Positions 1 to 8,919 of a stretch of 64,000 nt of DNA are shown here, piece by piece. A program made the position numbers and the translations under genes. The DNA is from Deltaproteobacteria bacterium (GTDB lineage: Bacteria; Myxococcota_A; UBA796; UBA2385). The stretch spans positions 1 to 64,000 of the forward strand of contig JAEUKK010000131.1 in assembly GCA_016792625.1 (NCBI GenBank), in the 5' to 3' direction. Every line of letters begins with the position of its first letter. The stretch's first letter is position 1. The notes under the pieces were generated by a model, which saw only the letters and a list, made by a program, of their open reading frames with translations, had not been told where the DNA came from and did not search any database.

Positions 1-574
1 GCGACCAAACCAGCGCTGCAGCGAGCAGCAGCGCGGCCAGATCGATGCGCCCGCGGCGCGCGGCCCGGGGGACCAGCGCGAGCCCGAGGAGGACCGCGGG
101 CAGCTTGCTCAGGAGAGCGAGGCCCCACAGGGCCCCCACGCCGAGGCTGCGCAGCGGAGCGGGCCCCCGACCGTGTGGGTCAAGCTGGAGCGCGGCGAGC
201 GTCGCGCAGATCAGGGGGAGGTCGGGGCTCGCGAAGACCGCCATCAGCCCGAACATCGGCGCGCTCAGCGTGAGCATGCCGGCGAGGCGGGCGGCCCGCG
301 GCGGGCTCAGGGCGGCGACCTGCAGCGGCAGCAGGCCGGCGAGCAGCGCGAAGGGGGCGCGCACCGCGAGGGACGTGTGGCCAAACAGCTCGACCGAGGC
401 GCGGATCAGCCAGGCGACCATCGGCGGGTGGTCAAAGTAGGACCAAGCGGGGCGCTGGCTCCACAGCCAGTAGTAGGCCTCGTCATCACCCAGCTCGACG
501 CGCCCGCTGACCCAGAGCCGGACGACGGTGACCAGCGCGCAGGCGAGCAGCAGCGGGCGGTCGGGCGGCGCCAG
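1..574 (-). CDS. ArnT/PMT-family membrane glycosyltransferase, 3'-truncated by window edge
   Basis: The minus strand after cdsA reads as one open frame into the window edge, about 191 codons. Near residue 35 it carries the hallmark of polyisoprenyl-phosphate sugar transferases (PMT_2/ArnT-like): GDDEAYYWLWSQ followed by YFDHPPMVAWLI, an acidic periplasmic loop next to the first helix. Hydrophobic stretches follow. Such enzymes move a sugar from a lipid carrier onto lipid A, protein or another glycan; the substrate is not readable here. No ATG, GTG or TTG lies in frame between the cdsA stop and the conserved motif. The first usable codon is a CTG at 574-572, two codons after the cdsA TAA, so the start is uncertain and translation may be coupled to cdsA. 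Confidence 0.75.
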   Translation of the reverse strand, partial: MAPPDRPLLLACALVTVVRLWVSGRVELGDDEAYYWLWSQRPAWSYFDHPPMVAWLIRASVELFGHTSLAVRAPFALLAGLLPLQVAALSPPRAARLAGMLTLSAPMFGLMAVFASPDLPLICATLAALQLDPHGRGPAPLRSLGVGALWGLALLSKLPAVLLGLALVPRAARRGRIDLAALLLAAALVWS

Positions 575-577
575 GGC

Positions 578-1387
578 TTAGCCGAGGTCGAAGACGTGGG
601 CGTAGAGCCAGACCGCTGGGGCGGTGAACAGCAGGGCGTCGACCCGATCGAGGATGCCGCCGTGGCCCGGCATGATCCAGCCGGAGTCCTTCACGCCAAA
701 GGCGCGCTTGAGCATGGACTCGACCAGGTCACCGACGATGCCGATGGCGTCGACGACCACGCCGAGGATGACCGCGTGGTGCAGGCCCACCTTGGGCAGC
801 CCGAGCTGGGTGACCAAAATCGCGCCGCCCACCGCGGCGAGCATGCCGCCGACGGCGCCCTCCCAGGTCTTTTTGGGGCTGACCCGCTCAAAGAGCTTGT
901 GCTTGCCCAAGAACCGCCCGGCGAAGTAGGCGCCCGTGTCGCCAAACCAGGTGATCACGAGCACCAGGAAGACCCAGGCCACCCCCGCGCTGCCCGGGTC
1001 GAGCTCGCGCAGGGCGGGAAGGAAGGAGAACAGCACCGGCACATAGACGAGGCCGGCGACCAGGCGCAGCGCGACCTTGGCGCCCTCGTCGGTGTCGGGC
1101 ACGCGGATCATCGCCGCGGTCATCAGCCCGGCCGCCGACAGGGCGAGCACCGCCAGCGCCACCCGCGGGTCACCCCACTGCAGCAGCGCGTAGATGGCGC
1201 CCCCGGTCAGGCACAGCGCCGCCGAGGTCTCGCGGGGGCGGCTCGGCACCGCCATGCGCGCGTACTCGTCGAGGCCGATGAGCAGCGCGATGAACACGAT
1301 GATCTGGACGCCGAGCACACCGCCAAAAAGGATGGCGCCAAGCACAGGGATGAGGCCGACAGCGGCGGCGAGGAGACGCTCTTTCAT
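578..1387 (-). CDS. cdsA: Phosphatidate cytidylyltransferase
   Basis: CDP-diacylglycerol synthase (269 aa), an integral membrane enzyme converting phosphatidate and CTP to CDP-diacylglycerol for phospholipid synthesis. Several hydrophobic helices are visible. The family signature near the C-terminus is complete: SMLKR, then KDSG, then PGHGGILDRVD, which carries the metal and substrate ligands. The ATG at 1387 begins MKERLLAAAVGLIP, a natural positive-then-hydrophobic N-terminus. The frame is open further upstream, but only through uppS in another frame. It lies 86 nt downstream of uppS, the usual bacterial order frr-uppS-cdsA. Confidence 0.95.
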   Translation of the reverse strand: MKERLLAAAVGLIPVLGAILFGGVLGVQIIVFIALLIGLDEYARMAVPSRPRETSAALCLTGGAIYALLQWGDPRVALAVLALSAAGLMTAAMIRVPDTDEGAKVALRLVAGLVYVPVLFSFLPALRELDPGSAGVAWVFLVLVITWFGDTGAYFAGRFLGKHKLFERVSPKKTWEGAVGGMLAAVGGAILVTQLGLPKVGLHHAVILGVVVDAIGIVGDLVESMLKRAFGVKDSGWIMPGHGGILDRVDALLFTAPAVWLYAHVFDLG

Positions 1388-1473
1388 GGAGACCGGCCTC
1401 AAGGGCGCGAAGGGGGCGGGCTGCGCAGCCCAAGGCTCGCACACGCGGCGCCGCGCGCGGGCGCAGGTCGCGC

Positions 1474-2223
1474 TCAGGCGCGGCGGGACTCGGCCCGCAG
1501 CTGCGCGCCGGTCTTGCCGAAGCGCCGCTGCCGCTGCGAGAAGACGCGGAAGGCGTCCTCGAGCTGGGCCTTGCGGAACTCGGGCCAGGGCAGCTCGGTG
1601 ACGTAGATCTCCGCGTAGGCGATCTGCCAGAGCAAGAAGTTGCTCACCCGCAGCTCGCCGCTGGTGCGGATGAGCAGGTCGGGGTCGGGCTGGCCAGCGG
1701 TGCTGAGCTCGGCGGCAAAGCTCTGCTCGTCGATGTCCTCGACCTTCAGGCGGCCCGCGGCCACCTTCGCGGCGAGGGCCTTGGCCGCGTCGACCAGCTC
1801 GGCCCGCGCGCCGTAGGAGAGCGCGAGGTTCAGGGTCATCCCGCGGTTCGCGCTGGACTCGGACACCAGCGCCCGCAGCGGCTGGCGCACAAAAAAGGGC
1901 AGCCGGTCGATCTGCCCGATCGCCCGCAGCCGGATGCCCTGCTCCATGATCTCGGCCCGCTCGTGCAAGACGTAGCGGTGGAGGAGCGACATGAGCGCGC
2001 CGACCTCGGTCGCGGGGCGGCTCCAGTTCTCGGTGGAGAAGCTGTAGAGGGTCAGGGCCTCGACCCCCGCCCGGCGGCACTCGCGCACGATCTCGCGCAC
2101 GCTCTCGGCGCCCTCTTCATGGCCGCGCTCACGCGGGAGCCCCCGGGACTCGGCCCAGCGGCCGTTCCCATCCATGATGACGGCGACGTGCCGAGGCACG
2201 CGGAGGGGGGCGGAGGCGTCCAT
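1474..2223 (-). CDS. uppS: Isoprenyl transferase (undecaprenyl diphosphate synthase)
   Basis: Cis-prenyltransferase (249 aa) making the C55 lipid carrier for peptidoglycan and glycan export from farnesyl-PP and isopentenyl-PP. It has MDGNGRWA at residues 17-24 with catalytic Asp18, then RGLPRERGH, then LYSFSTENW. The C-terminal substrate-binding signature RTSGELRVSNFLLWQ is followed by ELPWPEF. Length is typical. Its ATG overlaps the frr stop codon by one base (TGATG), implying translational coupling. Cytosolic or membrane-associated. Confidence 0.96.
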   Translation of the reverse strand: MDASAPLRVPRHVAVIMDGNGRWAESRGLPRERGHEEGAESVREIVRECRRAGVEALTLYSFSTENWSRPATEVGALMSLLHRYVLHERAEIMEQGIRLRAIGQIDRLPFFVRQPLRALVSESSANRGMTLNLALSYGARAELVDAAKALAAKVAAGRLKVEDIDEQSFAAELSTAGQPDPDLLIRTSGELRVSNFLLWQIAYAEIYVTELPWPEFRKAQLEDAFRVFSQRQRRFGKTGAQLRAESRRA

Positions 2224-2786
2224 CAGCCCTCGAGGACCTCTTTCTCCTTGTCGTGAGCGAGGCTGTCGAGGAGCTTCACGCAGGCGTCGGTGCCCTCTTG
2301 GACCTTGACCAAGGCGCGCTTGAGGTCGTCCTCGGTGATCTCCTTGCTGTCCTCGGCCTCTTTGAACAGCTCGTTGTACTCACGGCGCACGCCGCGGGCG
2401 CGCACCCGGGCCTCTTCAGCCATCTTGCCGAGCTGCTTCACCATGTCGCGGCGACGGTCCATGGTGAGGGCCGGGATGGGCACGCGCACGACCTGCCCGT
2501 CGTTGCTGGGGTTGAGGCCCATGCCCGCCGACTGGATGCCCTTCTCGATGTCGGGGATCGTGGACTTGTCCCAGGGGTTGAGCACGAGGAGGCGGGCGTC
2601 GGGGGCGCTGACGCTGGCGAGCTGGTTGATGGGCATGCTCGCCCCGTAGGCGCGGACCTCGACCTGCACATGATCGAGCATCGCCGGCGTGGCCCGCCCC
2701 GTGCGGATGGTGCCGAGCTCACGCTTGAGCTGGGCGACCACCTTGTCAAAGTCCTCGTTCATCGACGACAGGTACTCGTTGATCAT
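2223..2786 (-). CDS. frr: Ribosome recycling factor
   Basis: 187-residue RRF, which with EF-G splits post-termination ribosomes. It starts INEYLSSMNEDFDKVV and has the conserved helical-domain motif LGTIRTGRATPAMLD, then VRVPIPALTMDRRRDMVKQ and VRRREYNELFK-like helices, all characteristic of RRF. Start chosen at ATG 2786, which gives the standard length; the frame is open upstream but overlaps pyrH in another frame. It lies 28 nt after pyrH. Confidence 0.96.
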   Translation of the reverse strand: MINEYLSSMNEDFDKVVAQLKRELGTIRTGRATPAMLDHVQVEVRAYGASMPINQLASVSAPDARLLVLNPWDKSTIPDIEKGIQSAGMGLNPSNDGQVVRVPIPALTMDRRRDMVKQLGKMAEEARVRARGVRREYNELFKEAEDSKEITEDDLKRALVKVQEGTDACVKLLDSLAHDKEKEVLEG

Positions 2787-2814
2787 GGGTCCCTCCGCGG
2801 GGTGGTCGCTGGCC

Positions 2815-3537
2815 TCAGGCCTCGTGCCGCAGGTGCGTGCCGATGGGCTCCCCGCACACCACGCGGCGGACATTGCCGGGGCTGCTCAGGTCGAAAACAA
2901 CGATGGGGATGGCGTTGTCCATGCACAGGCTGATCGCGGTCGCGTCCATCACGCCGAGCCCGCGGTTGAGCACCTCGAGGTAGCTCAGCTTCTCAAAGCG
3001 GCGCGCGTCGGCGTGCTTCTTTGGGTCTTTGTCGTAGACCCCGTCGACCTTGGTCGCCTTGAGGATGACATCGGCCTGGATCTCGGCAGCCCGGAGCGCG
3101 GCCGCCGTGTCGGTCGAGAAGTAGGGGTTGCCCGTGCCGGCGCCGAAGATGACCACGCGGCCCTTCTCGAGGTGCCGCATGGCCCGGCGGCGGATGTAGG
3201 GCTCGGCCACCTCGTTCATGGTGATGGCCGACATGACCCGGGTGTAGACACCCTGGCGCTCCAGCGCGTCTTGCAGCGCGAGCGCGTTGATCACCGTGGC
3301 GAGCATGCCCATGTAGTCGGCGTGCGCCCGGTCCATGCCCTTGGAGCTGCCGGCGAGCCCGCGAAAGATGTTGCCGCCGCCGATGACGACGGCAATCTCG
3401 ACCCCAAGCGCGCGGACCTCGTCGATCTCCTCCGCGAAGCGGGCGATGGTCTCGGGGTCGATGCCCCCGTCCCTCCCGCCGGCGAGCATCTCACCAGACA
3501 TCTTGAGGAGGACGCGGCGGTAGACGGGGCTGCTCAT
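2815..3537 (-). CDS. pyrH: UMP kinase
   Basis: Bacterial UMP kinase (240 aa) of the amino-acid-kinase fold, phosphorylating UMP to UDP. Visible motifs are LLKMSGEML at the N-terminus (phosphate-binding Lys), GGGNIFRG, the substrate region around AIVIGGG, and DGVYDKDPKKHADARR before LNRGLGVMDATA. Length is standard. It sits between tsf and frr, an order conserved across most bacteria, and the genes are probably co-transcribed with the ribosomal genes upstream. Confidence 0.97.
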   Translation of the reverse strand: MSSPVYRRVLLKMSGEMLAGGRDGGIDPETIARFAEEIDEVRALGVEIAVVIGGGNIFRGLAGSSKGMDRAHADYMGMLATVINALALQDALERQGVYTRVMSAITMNEVAEPYIRRRAMRHLEKGRVVIFGAGTGNPYFSTDTAAALRAAEIQADVILKATKVDGVYDKDPKKHADARRFEKLSYLEVLNRGLGVMDATAISLCMDNAIPIVVFDLSSPGNVRRVVCGEPIGTHLRHEA

Positions 3538-3633
3538 GGCCTCACCGGGGACTGGTGGGAGACCGGTCGGGGAGCGCCCGACCGGGGCAGAGGCGCCTGC
3601 GCGGGCGGGGAGCGCCCACCCGCGCGGCGTCGC

Positions 3634-4287
3634 TCAGGCCTGGCCGCTGGTCATCTTCGCCACTTCCGCGGCGAAGTCATCGGACTTCTTCTCGAGGCCC
3701 TCGCCAAGCTTGAACTTGGCGAAGCGGCGGACCTTGATGTTCTCGCCGCACTTGGCGACAGCGGCGTCGATGATCTGGCGGATCGTCTGCTTGTCGTCGA
3801 CGAACCACTCCTGCTCCATCAAGCAGACCTCCGATTGCCACTTCTTCATGCGGCCTTCGACGATCTTCTCGGCGACTTGGCGGGGCTTGCCCTCGGCCAT
3901 GACGCGCTCGATCTGCACGGTGCGCTCGCGCTCGGTCACATCGGCGGGGATGTCCTCGATGTTGACGTAGGCGGTCTCTTCGACGGCGGCGATCTGCTTG
4001 GTGAGCAGCCGTACCAGGGCCTTGAAGTCTTCGTTGATCGCGACGAAGTCGGTCTCGCAGTTGACCTCGATCAGGACGCCCATGGAGCCATTGTTGTGGA
4101 TGTAGGCCTCAACGATGCCCTCGGTGGCGGCCCGGGTGGCCTTCTTGGCGGCCTTGGCGATGCCGCGCACGCGCAGCCAGTCGATGGCCTTCTCGATGTC
4201 ACCGTCGCTCTCGCCGAGGGCCTTCTTGCAGTCGCTCATGCCGGCGCCGGTGCGCTCACGCAGGACCTTGATGTCATTGACGCTCAT
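3634..4287 (-). CDS. tsf: Elongation factor Ts
   Basis: Guanine nucleotide exchange factor for EF-Tu. The N-terminal UBA-like segment KVLRERTGAGMSDCKKAL and the core EVNCETDFVA (the TDFV exchange motif) are intact. At 217 residues it is a short-form EF-Ts, like those of Thermus and several deltaproteobacteria, without the long insertion of the E. coli protein. ATG 4287 starts MSVNDIKVLRE; an in-frame upstream codon would add 15 residues unlike the family. It lies 110 nt downstream of rpsB. Confidence 0.95.
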   Translation of the reverse strand: MSVNDIKVLRERTGAGMSDCKKALGESDGDIEKAIDWLRVRGIAKAAKKATRAATEGIVEAYIHNNGSMGVLIEVNCETDFVAINEDFKALVRLLTKQIAAVEETAYVNIEDIPADVTERERTVQIERVMAEGKPRQVAEKIVEGRMKKWQSEVCLMEQEWFVDDKQTIRQIIDAAVAKCGENIKVRRFAKFKLGEGLEKKSDDFAAEVAKMTSGQA

Positions 4288-4397
4288 TGGCAGCTCCAGG
4301 GTGCAGCGCCCCGGCACCTTCCAGAGCGGCACAAGAGGTGCCGCCCCTCCCGGTGCGCGAGGTGGCGCGATGGGTCAGGGTCAACCAGGGGACGGGA

Positions 4398-5189
4398 TCA
4401 GGCCTCGTCGCGGTCGTCCGCCTCGACGGGCTCGGCGCCGCGGCGGCGCACGATCTCGACGTCGAGGTCGTTCCCGCGGACGATCGGCTGGTCACCGCCG
4501 TTGCGGCCGAGGTCGTTGCCCTCGGTCACCGCGTCGGCGATGGCGGTCGTGAAGAGGCGGATGCTCTTGATCGCGTCGTCGTTGCCGGGGATGACGTGCT
4601 TGATCCCCTGGGGATCGCAGTTGGTGTCACAGAGGCCGACGACGGGGATGCCCAGCTTGGTGGCCTCGCGGATGGCGATGTGCTCACGCTTGGGATCGAT
4701 GACGAAGATGACGGTCGGGAGGGCCTTCATGTGCTTGATGCCGCCGAGGCTGCGGTCCATCTTCTCGATCTTGCGGGTGAGATCGAGGGCCTCTTTCTTG
4801 GTGATGAGCTCGAAGCGGCCCTCGTCGCGGGCCTTCTCGAGCGCGACCAAGCGCTCGATCGACTTCTTCACCGTGGTGAAGTTGGTCAGCGTGCCGCCCA
4901 GCCAGCGGTTGTTGACGTAGTACTGGCCGCAGCGCTCAGCCTGCTCCTGCACGACCTCTTGGGCGGCGCGCTTGGTGCCGACGAAGAGCACCGAGCCGCC
5001 CTGGGAGACGGACTGGCTGATGAAGCGGCTGGCGTTGAGCAGGCCCTGCGCGGTCTTCTGGAGGTTGATGATGTGGACGCCGTTGCGCTCGCCGTAGATG
5101 TACGGCTTCATGCGGGGGTTCCACAGGCGGGTCTGGTGACCGAAGTGAACGCCGGACTCGAGAAGATCGCGGAGAGAGACGCTGGGCAT
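4398..5189 (-). CDS. rpsB: 30S ribosomal protein S2
   Basis: S2 (263 aa), a late-assembling protein that bridges the 30S head and body with S1. It starts MPSVSLRDLLESGVHFGHQT, the near-invariant S2 N-terminus, with YIYGERNGVHIINLQKT and the core FVIDPKREHIAIREA. The last 35 residues are a charged, arginine/aspartate-rich tail of variable type. Start fixed by the family N-terminus. First gene of the rpsB-tsf-pyrH-frr-uppS-cdsA run, so its promoter should be in 5190-5506. Confidence 0.97.
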   Translation of the reverse strand: MPSVSLRDLLESGVHFGHQTRLWNPRMKPYIYGERNGVHIINLQKTAQGLLNASRFISQSVSQGGSVLFVGTKRAAQEVVQEQAERCGQYYVNNRWLGGTLTNFTTVKKSIERLVALEKARDEGRFELITKKEALDLTRKIEKMDRSLGGIKHMKALPTVIFVIDPKREHIAIREATKLGIPVVGLCDTNCDPQGIKHVIPGNDDAIKSIRLFTTAIADAVTEGNDLGRNGGDQPIVRGNDLDVEIVRRRGAEPVEADDRDEA

Positions 5190-5506
5190 TGAGGACTCCA
5201 GGCCCGGAGGGGCCGATTTGGTTGTGCGACCGCCGAAGCCGCTCGCCCGCCCCCTCTCGGGGGACCGTGGGCAAGCGGGGCGAATGAGGGCGATGCCCTC
5301 GGGTGAACCTGCGGAATCGCAGCTCACCGTTCGCCACGCTCGGCGTGGGGGTGCTGCGCAAGACGCGCAGCGGCTCGGAGGGACCGCGGGAGCGACCGCG
5401 GGTCAGCGGGGGCCGGTCAAAACCGACCCTTTCCAGACCCGGCGCGCTTAGCATGCACCCCCGGGGTGGGCAAGGCCGGATAGCCAGCCGGTTGCCCGAA
5501 AATAAC
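5190..5506 (-). promoter_or_regulatory. rpsB leader and probable promoter region (non-coding)
   Basis: 317 nt without a convincing gene between the secA stop and the rpsB start. This is where the promoter and any S2 autoregulatory leader of the rpsB operon should lie. On the minus strand a weak -35-like TTGCCC is followed 17 nt later by GCTAAG-like bases, near 5450-5475. I would not assign a transcription start from this. No U-tract terminator for secA is evident. Confidence 0.3.
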
Positions 5507-8500
5507 CTACGCGACGGCTTCCTCGTCGCCTGCTGCGCCACAGCACTTCTTGTACTTGCGGCCGCTGCCGCAGGGGCAGGGATCGTTGCGCTTGACGCCG
5601 TAGCGCTCGGCCCAGGCCCGCGCCTCGGCGCCGGGGCCCGGGGGCCCGGCCGGCGGCGCCTCTTCGAGCTCGGCAGCGGGGGGCGGGCCCGCCTCATCCA
5701 CAGGCGCGCTGGACGCCTCACCTGCCGACCCGCCGCCGAGCTGCCGAGGCCGCGCGACGCCCAGACCCGCGCTCGAGATGAGCTGGGTCGGGCCCTCGGT
5801 CACGAAGAGGTCGGCCTCGCCGCCGCCGAGCTCGCCCTCGGGCGCCTCACCCGCAGCGGCATCGTGCGCGGCCGCCTCGTCCTCCGACCCGCCCTCGTCC
5901 ACACCGTCACCCTCACCATCGGTGACGTCGTCGACCTCGTCGAGCTCCTCGCCGCCCTCACCTTCGGGCGCCGAGGCCAAGGCCGCCGCGCGGGCCGCGT
6001 AGATCTGGGCGAGGCGGCTGCGGACCTCTTGGATGTTGAACTGCGGCGCCGACCACTCCGGGGCGGCCGCGGCGCTCGAGGCGGGCCGGGAGCCCAGCGC
6101 CCGCGCGAGCCCCTCCTCCTCACCGCCGTCAGGCGCGTCATCTTCGTCGATGTCAGCGCCTTGGCTGGGGCTCATGCGCAGCAGGCGGGTGATCACCGCC
6201 TCGTCGCGCATCGAGTTCATCAAGCGGAACATCGCGGTGCCTTCGCGCTTGAACTCGAGCAGCGGGTTCTTCTGCCCGTAGCCGCGGAGCCCGATGCCGT
6301 CGCGCAGGCGGTCCATGGCGAGGAGGTGGTCCTTCCAGAACTGGTCGGTCACCTCGAGCAGCAGCATGCGCTCGACGTTGCGCAGCGCGTCAGCGCCGAC
6401 CTCGGCCTCACGGGCCTCGTAGACCGCGAGCGCGTCGGCCCGCATCCGGCCGCGCAGCTCCTCCCACGACCAGTCGCGCACGAGGTCGTCCGGCTCGGTC
6501 CAGCTGACGTTGAACACCGTCTGCAGGCGGACCTTGAGCTTATCGACCTTCCACTGCTCGGGGTGGATGTTCGAAGGCGCCGACTCGCTGAGGTAGTCAT
6601 CGACCAGCGCGTCGATCGCGCCGACGATCATCTCGCGGATCTTCTCGCCCATCAAGGCCCGGCGCCGCATCTCGTAGATGTTGCGCCGCTGCAGGTTCAT
6701 GACGTCGTCATACTCAAGCAGGTTCTTGCGGATGTTGAAGTTGTGGCCCTCGACCTTGCGCTGGGCGTCCTCAATCGAGCTGTTGATCCACCGGTGCTCG
6801 ATGGCCTCGTCGTCCTGGAGGCCCATGCGCTCCATCCAGCCGACCAGCTTGTCGCCAGAGAAGATGCGCAGCAGGTCGTCCTCAAGCGCCATGTAGAAGC
6901 GGCTCGAGCCGGGGTCACCCTGCCGGCCCGAGCGGCCGCGCAGCTGGTTGTCGATGCGCCGGCTCTCGTGGCGCTCGGTGCCGATGATGTGCAGGCCACC
7001 CGCGGCCTTGACCCTGGCCTTCTGGTCGTCGCAGTCGGGCGCGTACTTGGCGTGCAGCTCGGCGAAGAGGTCGGGGTGCGTGTGCTCGTGGGCGGTCGCG
7101 CCGACCTGGGCGCGCAGGTCGGCCAGGGCGAGGGCGTCGGGGTCGCCGCCCAGCTTGATGTCGGTGCCGCGGCCCGCCATGTTGGTCGAGATGGTGATCG
7201 CGCCCAAACGACCCGCCTGCGACACGATCTCGGCCTCACGAGCGTGGTTTCGAGCGTTGAGCACCTCGTGGGGGATCCCACGTTGGCGGAGCAGCCGGCT
7301 CACGATCTCGGACTTCTCGACCGAGACCGTGCCCACGAGGATGGGCTGACCTTTCTCGTGCACCTTCTCGATCTCATCGAGGATGGCCCGGTACTTCTCG
7401 CCCTGGGTCTTGTAGACCACGTCGTCCATGTCGTTGCGGAGCACCGGCCGGTTGGTCGGCACGACCATGACGTCGAGGTTGTAGATCTTCTGGAACTCTT
7501 CGGCCTCAGTCTCAGCGGTGCCGGTCATGCCCGCGAGCTTGCTGTACATGCGGAAGTAGTTTTGGAAGGTGATGGTCGCGTAGGTTTGGCTCTCGGCCTG
7601 GACCTGGACCTTCTCTTTGGCCTCGATGGCTTGGTGCAAACCATCCGACCAGCGCCGGCCCGGCATCAGGCGGCCTGTGTTCTCATCGACGATGGTGACC
7701 TTGCCGTCCTGGACGACGTAGTCGCGATCCCGCCGGAAGATGGTGTGGGCCTTGAGCGCCTGATTGACGTGGTGCAGGACCTCCATGTAGGCGGGGTCGA
7801 AGAGGTTGGGCACGCTGAGCCGCGCCTCGACCTTGTCGATGCCCTTGTCGGTGAGGGTGACCGAGCGCGCCTTCTCATCGACCGTGTAGTCAATCTCGGC
7901 CTGCAACAAGGGCACCACGCCGTCGATGACCACGTACTGCTCGATGTCACTGTTGGCCGGGCCGCTGATGATGAGCGGGGTGCGGGCCTCATCGATCAGG
8001 ATGGAGTCGACCTCGTCGACAATGGCGTAGTGGTGCCCACGCTGCACATAGTCGGTGATGCGGAACTTCATGTTGTCCCGCAGGTAGTCGAAGCCAAACT
8101 CGTTGTTGGTGCCGTAGGTGATGTCTGCGGCATACGCGGCCTGCTTGCTGGCTGCTTCACGGTCCCGCTGCAGAACCTTGCCCACGGTCAGGCCCAAGAA
8201 GCCGTAGATGCGCCCCATCCAATCGGCGTCGCGGCTCGCGAGGTAGTCGTTGACAGTAACGACATGCACGCCCTTCCCGCTCAGCGCGTTGAGGTAGACC
8301 GGCATCGTCGCGGTCAGCGTCTTGCCTTCGCCGGTCTTCATCTCGGCGACCATGCCATTGTGGAGAACCAAGCCGCCCAACACCTGCACGTCAAAGTGAC
8401 GCATGCCCATCGTGCGCCAAGCGACCTCGCGCACCGTCGCAAAGGCCTCGGGGAGCAGATCGTCGACCGTGGCGCCGTTGCTGATGCGCTGCTTGTAGAC

Positions 8501-8650
8501 CGCGGTCAGCGCGCGCAGCTCATCGTCGCTGCGCGCCTTCATCCCCTTCTCAAGCTCGGCGACCCGGGCGACCAGCGGCTGCTGCTTCTTGATCCAGCGG
8601 TCCGACCGCGTGCCGAACATTTTCTGGATGAAGCGATCCACACTGAACAT
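5507..8650 (-). CDS. secA: Preprotein translocase ATPase SecA
   Basis: Motor ATPase driving protein export through SecYEG (1047 aa). It has Walker A-type MKTGEGKTLTATMP, the DEVDSILIDEARTPLI DEAD region, the helicase motif TNMAGRGTDI, and IGTERHESRRIDNQLRGRSGRQGD. The C-terminus carries the zinc-binding SEC-C motif DPCPCGSGRKYKKCC, which contacts SecB and phospholipid. It is about 150 residues longer than E. coli SecA. The excess is a low-complexity, highly acidic Glu/Asp/Gly/Ala-rich linker, roughly residues 880-1020, just before the zinc motif. Start ATG 8650 gives MFSVDRFIQKMFG, a normal SecA N-terminus. Confidence 0.97.
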   Translation of the reverse strand: MFSVDRFIQKMFGTRSDRWIKKQQPLVARVAELEKGMKARSDDELRALTAVYKQRISNGATVDDLLPEAFATVREVAWRTMGMRHFDVQVLGGLVLHNGMVAEMKTGEGKTLTATMPVYLNALSGKGVHVVTVNDYLASRDADWMGRIYGFLGLTVGKVLQRDREAASKQAAYAADITYGTNNEFGFDYLRDNMKFRITDYVQRGHHYAIVDEVDSILIDEARTPLIISGPANSDIEQYVVIDGVVPLLQAEIDYTVDEKARSVTLTDKGIDKVEARLSVPNLFDPAYMEVLHHVNQALKAHTIFRRDRDYVVQDGKVTIVDENTGRLMPGRRWSDGLHQAIEAKEKVQVQAESQTYATITFQNYFRMYSKLAGMTGTAETEAEEFQKIYNLDVMVVPTNRPVLRNDMDDVVYKTQGEKYRAILDEIEKVHEKGQPILVGTVSVEKSEIVSRLLRQRGIPHEVLNARNHAREAEIVSQAGRLGAITISTNMAGRGTDIKLGGDPDALALADLRAQVGATAHEHTHPDLFAELHAKYAPDCDDQKARVKAAGGLHIIGTERHESRRIDNQLRGRSGRQGDPGSSRFYMALEDDLLRIFSGDKLVGWMERMGLQDDEAIEHRWINSSIEDAQRKVEGHNFNIRKNLLEYDDVMNLQRRNIYEMRRRALMGEKIREMIVGAIDALVDDYLSESAPSNIHPEQWKVDKLKVRLQTVFNVSWTEPDDLVRDWSWEELRGRMRADALAVYEAREAEVGADALRNVERMLLLEVTDQFWKDHLLAMDRLRDGIGLRGYGQKNPLLEFKREGTAMFRLMNSMRDEAVITRLLRMSPSQGADIDEDDAPDGGEEEGLARALGSRPASSAAAAPEWSAPQFNIQEVRSRLAQIYAARAAALASAPEGEGGEELDEVDDVTDGEGDGVDEGGSEDEAAAHDAAAGEAPEGELGGGEADLFVTEGPTQLISSAGLGVARPRQLGGGSAGEASSAPVDEAGPPPAAELEEAPPAGPPGPGAEARAWAERYGVKRNDPCPCGSGRKYKKCCGAAGDEEAVA

Positions 8651-8919
8651 GAGGTCTCCGACAAAATCGAGCGGGCGCGGCAGGAGCGCGGGGGCAGGCC
8701 CGGCGCGCCTCGCTTCTCGGCGCCGCCGCGCTGAGGTCAAGCGGGGCCCAGCGGTGCGACGGCAGGTTGGAGGACCACCGTCCCAGGCCACGCTCTGCGG
8801 GTCGCTCGCACCTCAGGGAGGGTGAAGGGCGGCCAAGAGGTGTTGGGCGGCTGGACCGGAGGTGTGGCGGAGGTCGCCCCCCCTGCCTCACCCGCCGTCG
8901 TCGGGCAACGGGCTGCGGC
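8651..8919. other. Intergenic region between M23 peptidase and secA
   Basis: 269 nt of non-coding sequence upstream of secA (minus strand). It should hold the secA promoter, but no recognisable -35/-10 pair or terminator hairpin stands out in this GC-rich stretch. Frames that cross it are short and uninformative. Confidence 0.4.

Noticed and set aside
2689..4920. Long plus-strand open frame opposite frr, pyrH, tsf and rpsB
   Set aside because: It is the antisense of four well-recognised genes; open antisense frames are expected at this G+C content and its translation shows no family motifs.
5303..8734. Very long plus-strand open frame (over 1100 codons) opposite secA
   Set aside because: Antisense shadow of secA; the translation is low-complexity Val/Asp/Leu/His-rich, typical of a mirrored GC-rich gene.
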